Positions 1 through 5,880 of a stretch of 5,880 nucleotides of DNA are shown here, one piece after another (position 1 is the first letter of the stretch; every line of letters begins with the position of its first letter). Position numbers and translations under genes: made by a program. This stretch comes from CAYWBI01 sp964456445 (GTDB lineage: Bacteria > Calditrichota > Calditrichia > Calditrichales > J004), in contig CAYWBI010000219.1 in the NCBI GenBank assembly GCA_964456445.1, positions 1 through 5,880 of the forward strand. The letters are read 5' to 3'. Below the pieces are notes generated by a model. That model saw only the letters and a program-made list of their open reading frames with translations. It was not told where the DNA came from and made no database searches.

Positions 1-744
1 AATCAGGCCAAAGCGGCGCTGGAAAATGCGCGCGCCAATGCTGAATACGCTGAACTGGATTTGAAACGGCAGCGGTCGTTGCTGAAGCAAAATTTCATTT
101 CTCAAAATCAACTGGACCTGTCGGAAAAATCATTCGAAATCAATAAAGCCAAATTAAAACAAGCACAGGCCAATCTCGCCTACGCCGCCGTGCAGTTGGG
201 TTACACCAAAATTATTGCCCCCATCGCCGGCGTCATTGCCTCCGTTTCCACCCAGGAAGGCGAAACCGTAACCGCCCGGTTTTCCGCGCCGACTTTTGTT
301 ACCATTATAAATCTGAAAAAATTGGAAGTATGGGCTTATGTGGATGAAACCGACATCGGCAGAGTTGAAGTCGGGCAACATGCCACATTTACGGTGGACA
401 CGTATCCGGCCACCGATTTTGAGGGGCAAGTAACTGCAATCTATCCCAAAGCCGTCATTCAGGACAATGTGGTGAATTACATTGCGACAATTAAAATTAC
501 AAATTTTAAGGGAAAAACGATACGACCGGAAATGACGGCAACGCTGAAGATTTTCCTGAAAACGCACAAAAACGTTCTTGCCATTCCCCGAAAAGCCGTT
601 CGCAATGAGGGCGGCGAAAAATTCGTAATCGTTTTGGATGAAGGTTCGCCTCAAAAACGCAAGGTCGCCCTGGGATGGGAAAATAGCGGTTTTTATGAAG
701 TGACCGGCGGCTTAAAGGAAAGCGAAAGAATAGAAATACAATAA
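1..744 (+). CDS. MacA/HlyD-family periplasmic adaptor subunit of an efflux ABC transporter, 5' end missing
   Basis: The reading frame is open from base 1 to the TAA at 742-744 (247 codons), so the start lies upstream of the window. A TTG at 61 is only an internal codon. Visible residues 1-66 are Ala/Gln/Lys/Glu-rich heptads, fitting the coiled-coil hairpin of membrane fusion proteins. Residues 67-93 (GYTKIIAPIAGVIASV, then EGETV) are the second half of the lipoyl/barrel-sandwich domain. Residues 108-150 (LEVWAYVDETDIGRVEVGQ) are the beta-barrel domain. Residues 170-247, including IRPEMTATLKI and VLAIPRKAV, form the end of the barrel and the membrane-proximal domain. Family members usually have about 350-420 residues, so roughly 100-170 are missing, including the signal or membrane anchor. 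Known role: it links the inner-membrane permeases to a TolC-type outer-membrane channel. The ATPase gene follows after 17 nt, so the two are probably co-transcribed. The family call is firm; MacA orthology in the strict sense is not established. Confidence 0.93.
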   Translation, partial: NQAKAALENARANAEYAELDLKRQRSLLKQNFISQNQLDLSEKSFEINKAKLKQAQANLAYAAVQLGYTKIIAPIAGVIASVSTQEGETVTARFSAPTFVTIINLKKLEVWAYVDETDIGRVEVGQHATFTVDTYPATDFEGQVTAIYPKAVIQDNVVNYIATIKITNFKGKTIRPEMTATLKIFLKTHKNVLAIPRKAVRNEGGEKFVIVLDEGSPQKRKVALGWENSGFYEVTGGLKESERIEIQ

Positions 745-761
745 AATTTAAGGATGTTAAA

Positions 762-1505
762 ATGGACACTATTATTCGGGCAAAAGACATAACGCAGGTT
801 TACAGCAAAAACGGCAATATAACCGTAATGGCGTTGCAAAATGTTTCCCTCACTATTAAAAAAGGAGAATTTGTGGCGATCATGGGCGCCTCAGGTTCCG
901 GCAAATCGACGTTGATGAACATCATTGGCTGCCTGGCCAGACCGACCAGCGGCGAATATTTCTTAGATGGGGGAAATGTCAATCAGTTGAGCGATGACGA
1001 GCTGGCAAGAATAAGGAACCGCCAAATTGGTTTTGTGTTTCAGCAATTTCACCTTCTGCCGCGCACCGATGCCCTGGAAAATGTGGAACTTCCGTTGCTT
1101 TATTCAGATCGCTCCGATATGACAAAACTGGCACAACAGGCGTTGGAAATGGTTGGTTTGGCGGATAGAATGCATCACCTTCCGGCCGAGCTATCCGGCG
1201 GGCAACAGCAGCGCGTCGCCATTGCCCGGGCGCTGGTCAATAATCCGGAAATTATTCTCGCCGATGAGCCCACCGGCAACCTGGACAGTCGCGCCGGTCT
1301 CGAGGTAATCTCCGTTTTCCAGCGGCTTCATACCGAAGGCAAGACCGTCATTTTTGTTACTCACGATCAGGAAATTGCAGAACACGCCAATAGGATTATC
1401 CGTATTAAGGATGGCAAGATGACCGGGGATGAAAGGGTGCAAAATCCATTGAACGCCCGGGAAGAACTCCAAAACCTTCCCGAGGAAACGGAGGTGACAC
1501 CATGA
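762..1505 (+). CDS. ABC transporter ATP-binding protein, LolD/MacB class
   Basis: This 247-residue stand-alone ATPase has every motif intact: Walker A GASGSGKST (42-50), Q-loop FVFQQFHLLP (91-100), signature LSGGQQQRVAIARAL (144-158), Walker B IILADE (164-169), D-loop NLDS (173-176) and the switch histidine in VTHDQ (H201). The pattern IGFVFQQFHLLP plus ADEPTGNLDS is typical of the LolD/MacB/FtsE group, which drives mechanotransmission through FtsX-like permeases rather than transport through the membrane. It should dimerise on the cytoplasmic face of the two permeases. The ATG at 762 is supported by AAGGA at 750-754, seven bases upstream. The last about 27 residues are a polar tail beyond the ATPase core. 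The gene ends inside the start of the next one (ATGA overlap). In MacB proper this domain is fused to the permease; here it is a separate polypeptide. Confidence 0.97.
   Translation: MDTIIRAKDITQVYSKNGNITVMALQNVSLTIKKGEFVAIMGASGSGKSTLMNIIGCLARPTSGEYFLDGGNVNQLSDDELARIRNRQIGFVFQQFHLLPRTDALENVELPLLYSDRSDMTKLAQQALEMVGLADRMHHLPAELSGGQQQRVAIARALVNNPEIILADEPTGNLDSRAGLEVISVFQRLHTEGKTVIFVTHDQEIAEHANRIIRIKDGKMTGDERVQNPLNAREELQNLPEETEVTP
1490..1497 (+). promoter_or_regulatory. Strong Shine-Dalgarno site for permease 1
   Basis: GGAGGTGA lies within the last codons of the ATPase gene and ends four bases before the ATG at 1502. It is a near-perfect anti-16S match and fixes the start of permease 1, giving translational coupling through the overlapping ATGA. 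The second permease has no comparable site. Confidence 0.8.
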
Positions 1506-2710
1506 AGATATTTCGATTGACAACCAATGCATTCAAAGGATTGGGCAAAAATAAAATGCGGTCCTTTCTGATGATGGTGGGCATTATCATTGGCATTGCT
1601 ACGTTGATTGTAATTTTATCCATTACCCAGGGTGCAAATAAAAAAATAATGGCGCGCGTCAATAACTTTGGTCCAAATGCGATTATGGTTCACTCGGGTG
1701 GCGGTAAAATGCGTGGACCATCATCTGTTTCCGATGCAAATCTCACCCAAAAAGATATCCACGATATTTCTTTTATTGCTGGCGTAAAAATAGTCACTCC
1801 TTTTCAGGTAAAACTGAATATACCAATCAAATATCAGAGCCAATTTACCACCGCAACGGTGATGGGCGTTATGCCAAACTGGGCGGATGCCTGGAGGCGC
1901 GGCGCCAGCAAAGGGGATTTTATCCGGACAGAGGATGTTGAACTGCTGAAGAAAGTATGCATTATTGGGGAAACGGTGAAGAAAGAGCTTTTTGCCAACA
2001 GCAATCCCATTGGCGTGGAATTATTAATTGGTAAAGTAAAGTTCAGGGTACAGGGTGTTTTGCAGAAACGGGGCGCCAGTCCGGCGGGGACCGATTTTGA
2101 CAATTTGGTAATTATTCCTTTTTCCACCGCTTCCCGGCGATTAATGAATCAACCGAAATACATCGCCATGCTACGGGTCATTGTCGATGATCCTTCACAC
2201 CTGAAGGTCATTTCCCAACAAATAAGCCAGGTTTTGCGCGGCAATCACCGTCTCGCCGCGCAGGAAGATGATGATTTCAGGCTGAGGTCTTCTACCCAAA
2301 TAGTTAAAATGATCAAAGGTGTGTCCTCCACATTGCACCTTTTTCTTTTGCTGATAGCGGGCCTGTCACTTATTGTAGGGGGCATTGTCATTATGAACAT
2401 TATGCTAATTTCCGTCAGTGAGCGAAAAAAAGAAATCGGCCTCCGCAAAGCGGTCGGTGCACGCAGCAAAGATATTCTGTTGCAGTTTGTTCTTGAATCG
2501 CTGGCGATTACATTCTCGGGTGGTATCTTTGGCTTTATCGTTGGCATACTCGGAGTGAAAATTATGGAATTGGTGACCAGCACGCCGGCAGTGATTTCGT
2601 GGGAAGCCCTGGTATTGGCGTTTGGATTTTCCTTTATCGTAGGAATTGTTTTTGGCGTTCAGCCGGCGCGTAAAGCCGCTCAGTTGGATCCCGTTGAGGC
2701 ACTACGGTGA
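1502..2710 (+). CDS. MacB/FtsX-like ABC transporter permease (permease 1)
   Basis: The 402-residue protein has the standard MacB permease plan. There is a short cytoplasmic amphipathic start, TM1 at about 21-43 (SFLMMVGIIIGIATLIVILS), and a large periplasmic MacB_PCD-type domain at about 45-275. Three C-terminal helices follow at about 278-302, 330-357 and 367-387. Between TM2 and TM3 the segment SVSERKKEIGLRKAVGAR (305-321) is the conserved cytoplasmic coupling region that contacts the ATPase. The C-terminus QPARKAAQLDPVEALR is the family signature ending. There is no fused ATPase domain; the preceding gene supplies it. With the similarly sized permease at 4404-5627 it probably forms a heterodimer, each subunit contributing four helices. 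The substrate is unknown; relatives export peptides, macrolides, lipoproteins or toxins. The stop at 2708-2710 is followed by an AT-rich spacer, unlike the tight packing upstream. Confidence 0.95.
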   Translation: MKIFRLTTNAFKGLGKNKMRSFLMMVGIIIGIATLIVILSITQGANKKIMARVNNFGPNAIMVHSGGGKMRGPSSVSDANLTQKDIHDISFIAGVKIVTPFQVKLNIPIKYQSQFTTATVMGVMPNWADAWRRGASKGDFIRTEDVELLKKVCIIGETVKKELFANSNPIGVELLIGKVKFRVQGVLQKRGASPAGTDFDNLVIIPFSTASRRLMNQPKYIAMLRVIVDDPSHLKVISQQISQVLRGNHRLAAQEDDDFRLRSSTQIVKMIKGVSSTLHLFLLLIAGLSLIVGGIVIMNIMLISVSERKKEIGLRKAVGARSKDILLQFVLESLAITFSGGIFGFIVGILGVKIMELVTSTPAVISWEALVLAFGFSFIVGIVFGVQPARKAAQLDPVEALR

Positions 2711-2714
2711 AAAT

Positions 2715-2744
2715 ATGTTAAGTTGGCTTAAGAATTTATCGTAA
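2715..2744 (+). pseudogene. Possible decayed 5' end of a permease gene (nine codons, then stop)
   Basis: Four bases after the permease 1 stop there is an ATG preceded by GGTGA (2706-2710), a good position for a ribosome site. It opens MLSWLKNLS and then hits TAA. MacB permeases commonly begin this way, and the intact permease 2 begins MKLYKSLRIS followed by Gln (CAA). Allowing small gaps, the TAA here falls at the place of that CAA, one base change away, and the AGAAT..ATCG stretch is shared at the DNA level. One reading is a remnant of the original permease 2 start, left behind when the regulator gene entered. It is very short, so chance or a leader peptide are real alternatives. Confidence 0.25.
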
Positions 2745-2890
2745 TCTTTCATTCAGCGAAGATAAAACAGGATTTCATATTTACCGCTGTTTTCATAAAT
2801 TCTCACATCATTAACTGTATTTAATTCCATCTCACATGATCAAATAATGGAAAATACAAGCGAAGTGATATTATCCGAGTGTTGCATAAT

Positions 2891-4100
2891 ATGACAAAAG
2901 AACAATTAGAAAAAATTCTTTCATGCGACGAAGGAATTACAGTTGAATTTAAAGAAGCGCGTTTATCCCTGCCGGAAAACGTTTTTGAATCGGTTTGTGC
3001 ATTTTTAAATCGAATTGGCGGCGACTTGCTGTTTGGTGTGGAAAATTCCGGCGATGTGGTTGGCATTGCAGCGGATAAGATTGAACAGATAAAAACCAAT
3101 CTCGTCAATCTCTCCAATAATCCCAATAAACTTGATCCACCTTTTATGCTATTTCCTGAAGAGTTTAATATCGATGGTAAAAATATTGTTTATGTTCGGG
3201 TGCCACAAAGTTCACAAGTACATAAAACAGGGAACATTATTTTTGATCGAAGCGAAGATGGTGATTTTAGAGTCAAAACACATGAAGCCCTCAGCCATCT
3301 TTACCAGAGAAAGAGCGCTTATTTTATCGAAAACAAAATATATCCCTATCTTAAATTTTCAGATTTTAATGAGGGTCTTTTCCCCAAAGTTAGAAATTTA
3401 ATTCAAAGCCATCGCCCTGATCACCCCTGGTTACATATCTCGAATGTTGAAATGCTAAAAAGCGCCGGCTTGTTCAAGAAGGACTTTGAGACCGGAAAGC
3501 AAGGATATACGCTGGCTGCAGCACTGCTATTCGCGAAAGATGAAGTGCTTCAGCACATTGTTCCAGCCTACAAAACCGATGCCTTGCTGAGACGGGAAGA
3601 TTTGGACCATTACGATGACCGGCGCGAAATCAGAACGAATCTGATCGACGCCTATGATGAATTGATGCTTTTTATCCGGGCTCATTTACCGGACAAGTTT
3701 TTTATGGAAGGCGATATTCGCATCGATTTACGCGAAAAAATTTTTAGGGAAATCGTTGCCAATATTCTTGTTCACCGCGAATATACCAATGCTTTTCCTG
3801 CACGATTGATTATCTACCGTAAAAGGTTGTTCACAGAAAATGCAAATAACCCGGTGGACAGCGGTCCAATTGATCCTGATAATTTTAATCCGCATCCTAA
3901 AAACCCGGCGATTGTCAAATTTTTCCAACAAATGGGCAGAGCGGAAGAATTGGGGTCGGGGATTAGAAATATCCGTAAATACCTACCTCTTTACTCTGCA
4001 CAAACCAAGTTAGAGTTGATCGAAGATGATACTTTTAAAACAATCTTGCATTTTAAATTGGATGCGGCTCCAAAAACTTCGGTGAAAACTTCGGTGAAAA
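2891..4100 (+). CDS. AlbA_2 / HATPase_c_4 regulator-like protein (RecG-like annotation class), 5' portion up to the assembly gap
   Basis: This is the first 403 codons of a gene that continues at 4201-4404. ATG at 2891 is preferred; an in-frame GTG at 2879 is the other option. Neither has a clear ribosome site, and the frame is closed by a TGA at 2837-2839. Residues about 13-135 look like an AlbA_2/Schlafen-type domain: VEFKEAR at 18-24, then FLNRIGGDLLFGVENSGDVVGI at 38-59. Residues about 280-370 fit HATPase_c_4, a GHKL ATPase module: REIVANILVHREY (286-298), NPAIVKFFQQMGRAEELGSGI (338-358). This architecture is often labelled 'RecG-like helicase' or 'transcriptional regulator', but no helicase motifs are visible. 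Residues 395-403 begin a KTSV repeat that runs into the Ns. The gene looks more AT-rich than the flanking permeases and interrupts the transporter operon, which suggests separate acquisition. Biochemical function is unproven; a nucleotide-responsive DNA-binding regulator is the likeliest reading. Confidence 0.85.
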
Positions 4101-4228
4101 NNNNNNNNNNNNNNNNNNNNNNNNNNNNNNNNNNNNNNNNNNNNNNNNNNNNNNNNNNNNNNNNNNNNNNNNNNNNNNNNNNNNNNNNNNNNNNNNNNNN
4201 AAAACTTCGGTGAAAACTTCGGTGAAAA
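4073..4228 (+). repeat. 12-bp in-frame tandem repeat encoding KTSV, spanning the assembly gap
   Basis: The unit AAAACTTCGGTG occurs perfectly at 4073-4084 and 4085-4096, with AAAA of a third copy at 4097-4100. After the Ns it recurs perfectly at 4201-4212 and 4213-4224, with AAAA of another at 4225-4228 before the sequence diverges into coding DNA for IIELV. Each unit reads Lys-Thr-Ser-Val in the regulator frame. All complete visible units are identical, including third codon positions, which points to recent expansion or homogenisation. The true copy number is hidden by the gap; at least five units are implied if the array is continuous. Confidence 0.93.
4101..4200. other. Assembly gap of 100 Ns (length arbitrary) inside the repeat array
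   Basis: Exactly 100 Ns is the conventional placeholder for a gap of unknown size. It lies between identical repeat copies, so the assembler probably failed on the array. With the placeholder length the two coding halves are out of frame (codons start at positions of class 2 mod 3 before, 1 mod 3 after). A fill of 8+12n bases, as the repeat phase demands, puts them in frame. Confidence 0.97.
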
Positions 4229-4404
4229 TAATTGAGCTCGTTATGGAGAAGGGCACAATGACCATTCCTGAGATTGCTTCAAAGTTAAACAAGACCACCA
4301 GAGCCATCGAAATGGCGATTGCTAAACTGAAAAAGGAAGGCAAACTCGAACGTATCGGGCCGGACAAAGGCGGTTATTGGAAAGTGATAGAAGCAGATGA
4401 ATAA
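4201..4404 (+). CDS. 3' portion of the AlbA_2/HATPase_c_4 gene: end of KTSV linker and C-terminal winged helix
   Basis: The segment codes for 67 residues: two KTSV units, then a compact winged helix-turn-helix. Helix 1 is IIELVMEKG, the HTH core is TIPEIASKLNKTTRAIEMAIAKLKKEGKLERIG, and the wing ends GGYWKVI. This fold commonly closes AlbA_2/HATPase_c_4 proteins and should bind DNA. GTG codons at 4210 and 4222 could be mistaken for starts, but both lie inside the repeat and have no ribosome site, so this is not a separate gene. It joins the 2891-4100 part once the gap is filled with 8+12n bases. The TAA stop (4402-4404) shares its last base with the ATG of permease 2, so ribosomes finishing here probably re-initiate on the transporter gene. 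Confidence 0.85.
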   Translation, partial: KTSVKTSVKIIELVMEKGTMTIPEIASKLNKTTRAIEMAIAKLKKEGKLERIGPDKGGYWKVIEADE

Positions 4405-5627
4405 TGAAACTTTATAAAAGCCTGAGAATATCGCAAAAGGCCTTGTTGGCCCACAAAATGCGCACGGTTTTGGCGCTTCTCGGAATCATCATTGGCGTTT
4501 CGGCCGTTATCATCATGGTGGCCATCGGCCGCGGGGCGCAGAAAGATGTGTTGGGCAAAATTGAAGACATGGGCACAAATCTGATTGTCGTCAATGCCGG
4601 GCAGGTGCGCACCTTTGCCGGACGGCGGCGGCAGACAGGCAATGTCATCACCCTGACTTTGCGGGACGCCAAAGCCATTCATCTGCAATGCCGGTCGGTT
4701 TATTCAACAGCGCCCGTACAAAGTAAAAAACTTCAGATCAAGTATGGGAACCTCAGCGCGAAAACGTCTATTGTCGGAACCACACCGGACTTTCAGGAAA
4801 TTCGTAATTTTCATATTCAGGAAGGACGTTATTTTTCCGATGAGGAAAACCGCGCTTCCCTGCGGGTGGCCGTTTTGGGACAAACAGTGGTGAAAAATCT
4901 TTTTGAAAATGCCGACCCGATTGGCGAAACGATCCGCATCAGGAAAATTCCCTTTACCGTTATCGGCGTGCTGCAAGCCAAGGGTGTCGATATTAATGGT
5001 GTGGATCAGGACGATCAGATCATCATTCCCATTAATACGGCGCTTCGCCGGGTGTTCAACCTGACTTACCTGAGCACCATTTACGTTCAGGCAAAAGATA
5101 ACCGGTCAATCGACAAAACAATCGCGGAGGTAACCGGGCTTCTTCGGGAACGGCATCATCTCACACGCCGCTCTAAGCCAGACGACTTTACCATTCAAAA
5201 TCAGGCTGATGTTTTAAAAACACAAAAAGAAGCGGCAAACACGTTTACCATGCTCATTGGCAGTATTGCCGCCATTTCGCTTCTGGTTGGCGGCATTGGC
5301 ATTCTGGCCATTATGCTTATGGTTATTCGCGAACGCACCAGCGAAATAGGGTTGCGAATGGCACTTGGCGCCCGGAAAAAAGATATCCTCATGCAGTTCT
5401 TGCTCGAATCTTTGATGCTGAGTATTGGTGGCGGATTTCTCGGAATCCTGTTGGGAATCAGCAGTTCTCTGACTATTGGCTTGTTTACCAAATGGTCAGC
5501 CAGCCTTTCCATTCCTTCAATTGTTTTGGCTCTCGCTTTTTCTCTTATTGTCGGAGTATTCTTTGGGGTCTATCCCGCCCGTCGGGCTTCAAACCTGGAT
5601 CCTATTGAAGCCTTAAGAAGCGAATGA
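4404..5627 (+). CDS. MacB/FtsX-like ABC transporter permease (permease 2)
   Basis: The 407-residue protein has the same plan as permease 1. TM1 is at about 21-43 (VLALLGIIIGVSAVIIMVA) and is followed by IGRGAQKDVLGKIEDMGTNL, a classic MacB motif. A periplasmic domain spans about 45-278, and TM2-TM4 lie at about 281-306, 331-360 and 369-390. The coupling segment VIRERTSEIGLRMALGAR is at 307-324 and the ending is YPARRASNLDPIEALRSE. It matches the MacB family more canonically than permease 1. The two are clearly related but not recent duplicates, since the periplasmic domains differ widely. The ATG overlaps the regulator stop as TAATG and no good Shine-Dalgarno precedes it, so its expression probably depends on translation of the regulator gene. 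The likely partner is permease 1, both driven by the single ATPase. Nothing downstream continues the operon. Confidence 0.96.
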   Translation: MKLYKSLRISQKALLAHKMRTVLALLGIIIGVSAVIIMVAIGRGAQKDVLGKIEDMGTNLIVVNAGQVRTFAGRRRQTGNVITLTLRDAKAIHLQCRSVYSTAPVQSKKLQIKYGNLSAKTSIVGTTPDFQEIRNFHIQEGRYFSDEENRASLRVAVLGQTVVKNLFENADPIGETIRIRKIPFTVIGVLQAKGVDINGVDQDDQIIIPINTALRRVFNLTYLSTIYVQAKDNRSIDKTIAEVTGLLRERHHLTRRSKPDDFTIQNQADVLKTQKEAANTFTMLIGSIAAISLLVGGIGILAIMLMVIRERTSEIGLRMALGARKKDILMQFLLESLMLSIGGGFLGILLGISSSLTIGLFTKWSASLSIPSIVLALAFSLIVGVFFGVYPARRASNLDPIEALRSE

Positions 5628-5633
5628 TCCTTA

Positions 5634-5660
5634 ATTGGAACACTGCCAATAGTTTTTTTT
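5634..5660 (+). terminator. Weak candidate intrinsic terminator after permease 2
   Basis: ATTGG (5634-5638) pairs with CCAAT (5646-5650) across a seven-base loop. AG and a run of eight Ts (5653-5660) follow. The position, seven bases after the permease 2 stop, and the T-run suit the end of the operon. The stem is only five base pairs with two G-C pairs, so termination would be inefficient. Confidence 0.4.
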
Positions 5661-5741
5661 GAAAGCAATTACTTAAGTTTTTTATCTCTGAGTTGTACAA
5701 CTTTTTCATTGACAAAACACGAAAAAATTTATAGCTGGGCC

Positions 5742-5853
5742 ATGATATACCGGGACGATAATAAGCTAATTGCTGAAAGAAACATTTCCTTTGATGGCGT
5801 TTCTGAAATAATCTTACAATAAGAATATTGATTATGTCCTTAGCTCAGTAAAA
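5742..5853 (+). pseudogene. Possible degraded N-terminal fragment of a BrnT-like toxin gene
   Basis: An ATG at 5742 opens 26 codons ending at TAA 5820-5822. The stretch LIAERNISFDGVSEIIL resembles the N-terminal pattern of small BrnT-like toxins as remembered (KN..L..ERGISFEEVV..I), which then continue with a Leu-Asp-Val-Ile-Glu-His-Pro-Asn segment. Just past the stop, a shifted frame (from 5818) reads NKNIDYVLSSVK before TAG, which loosely fits the next part of that pattern and suggests a one-base frameshift. No antitoxin gene and no catalytic C-terminal part are seen within the remaining bases. The match is short and from memory; chance similarity is possible. Confidence 0.22.
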
Positions 5854-5880
5854 TAGTCTTTAACATATTAATATTCATTG

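Noticed and set aside
61..63. TTG at 61 as the true adaptor start
   Set aside because: The frame is open to base 1 and the codons before it continue the coiled-coil hairpin; a start here would remove the first lipoyl half and the membrane anchor.
154..654. Long antisense ORFs opposite the adaptor, ATPase and permease genes
   Set aside because: They are shadows of well-supported + strand genes, with no recognisable domains and no ribosome sites of note.
2718..2731. Terminator hairpin after permease 1 (TTAAG, TTGG loop, CTTAA)
   Set aside because: The stem is five base pairs with a single G-C pair and no T-run follows, so it is unlikely to terminate transcription.
4073..4228. CRISPR array or iteron-type origin
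   Set aside because: The units are only 12 bp, directly abutting with no spacers, in frame inside a coding sequence, and no cas or replication gene is present.
4210..4404. A separate small winged-helix protein starting at GTG 4210
   Set aside because: The start lies inside the KTSV array, has no ribosome site, and is in frame with the upstream gene once the gap is 8+12n bases. It is the C-terminal domain of that gene.
5709..5735. Sigma-70 promoter: TTGACA at 5709-5714 with TATAGC at 5730-5735
   Set aside because: The -35 match is perfect but the spacer is 15 bp and the -10 matches four of six positions. In AT-rich sequence this is weak, and there is no intact gene behind it.

Overview
The window carries most of a tripartite efflux-type ABC transporter operon on the + strand, with an unrelated regulator-like gene inserted between its two permease genes. 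The organism is probably a Gram-negative bacterium, because a MacA/HlyD-type periplasmic adaptor only makes sense with an inner and an outer membrane. Splitting the transporter into a free ATPase and two separate FtsX/MacB-type permeases is common in the Bacteroidetes/Calditrichaeota/KSB1 part of the tree. That placement is an inference from gene style, not a demonstrated assignment. A run of exactly 100 Ns (4101-4200) indicates a draft or metagenome scaffold with a gap of unknown length.

Layout: 1-744 is the 3' two-thirds of a periplasmic adaptor whose start lies off the left edge. 762-1505 is a LolD/MacB-class ABC ATPase with all nucleotide-binding motifs. 1502-2710 is the first MacB-like permease, overlapping the ATPase by an ATGA junction. 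2711-2890 is an AT-rich spacer that begins with a possible decayed permease start (2715-2744). 2891-4404 is one gene interrupted by the N gap: an AlbA_2 (Schlafen-like) domain, a GHKL-type ATPase domain (HATPase_c_4), a perfect 12-bp in-frame repeat encoding KTSV, and a C-terminal winged helix. 4404-5627 is the second MacB-like permease, whose ATG overlaps the regulator stop (TAATG). 5628-5880 holds a weak candidate terminator and a possible fragment of a BrnT-like toxin gene.

The adaptor, the ATPase dimer and a probable heterodimer of the two permeases would form a MacAB-like pump that drives a periplasmic substrate through an outer-membrane TolC-type channel; the channel gene is not in the window. 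The substrate cannot be read from the sequence. The regulator-like gene is translationally linked to permease 2 and may be an inserted cassette that has become part of the operon.

The most interesting element is the KTSV repeat. Identical units lie on both sides of the assembly gap. The repeat phase predicts a true gap of 8+12n bases, which is exactly the length class needed to restore the reading frame between the two halves. The array is therefore probably a longer, homogeneous, length-variable linker between the ATPase domain and the DNA-binding domain.
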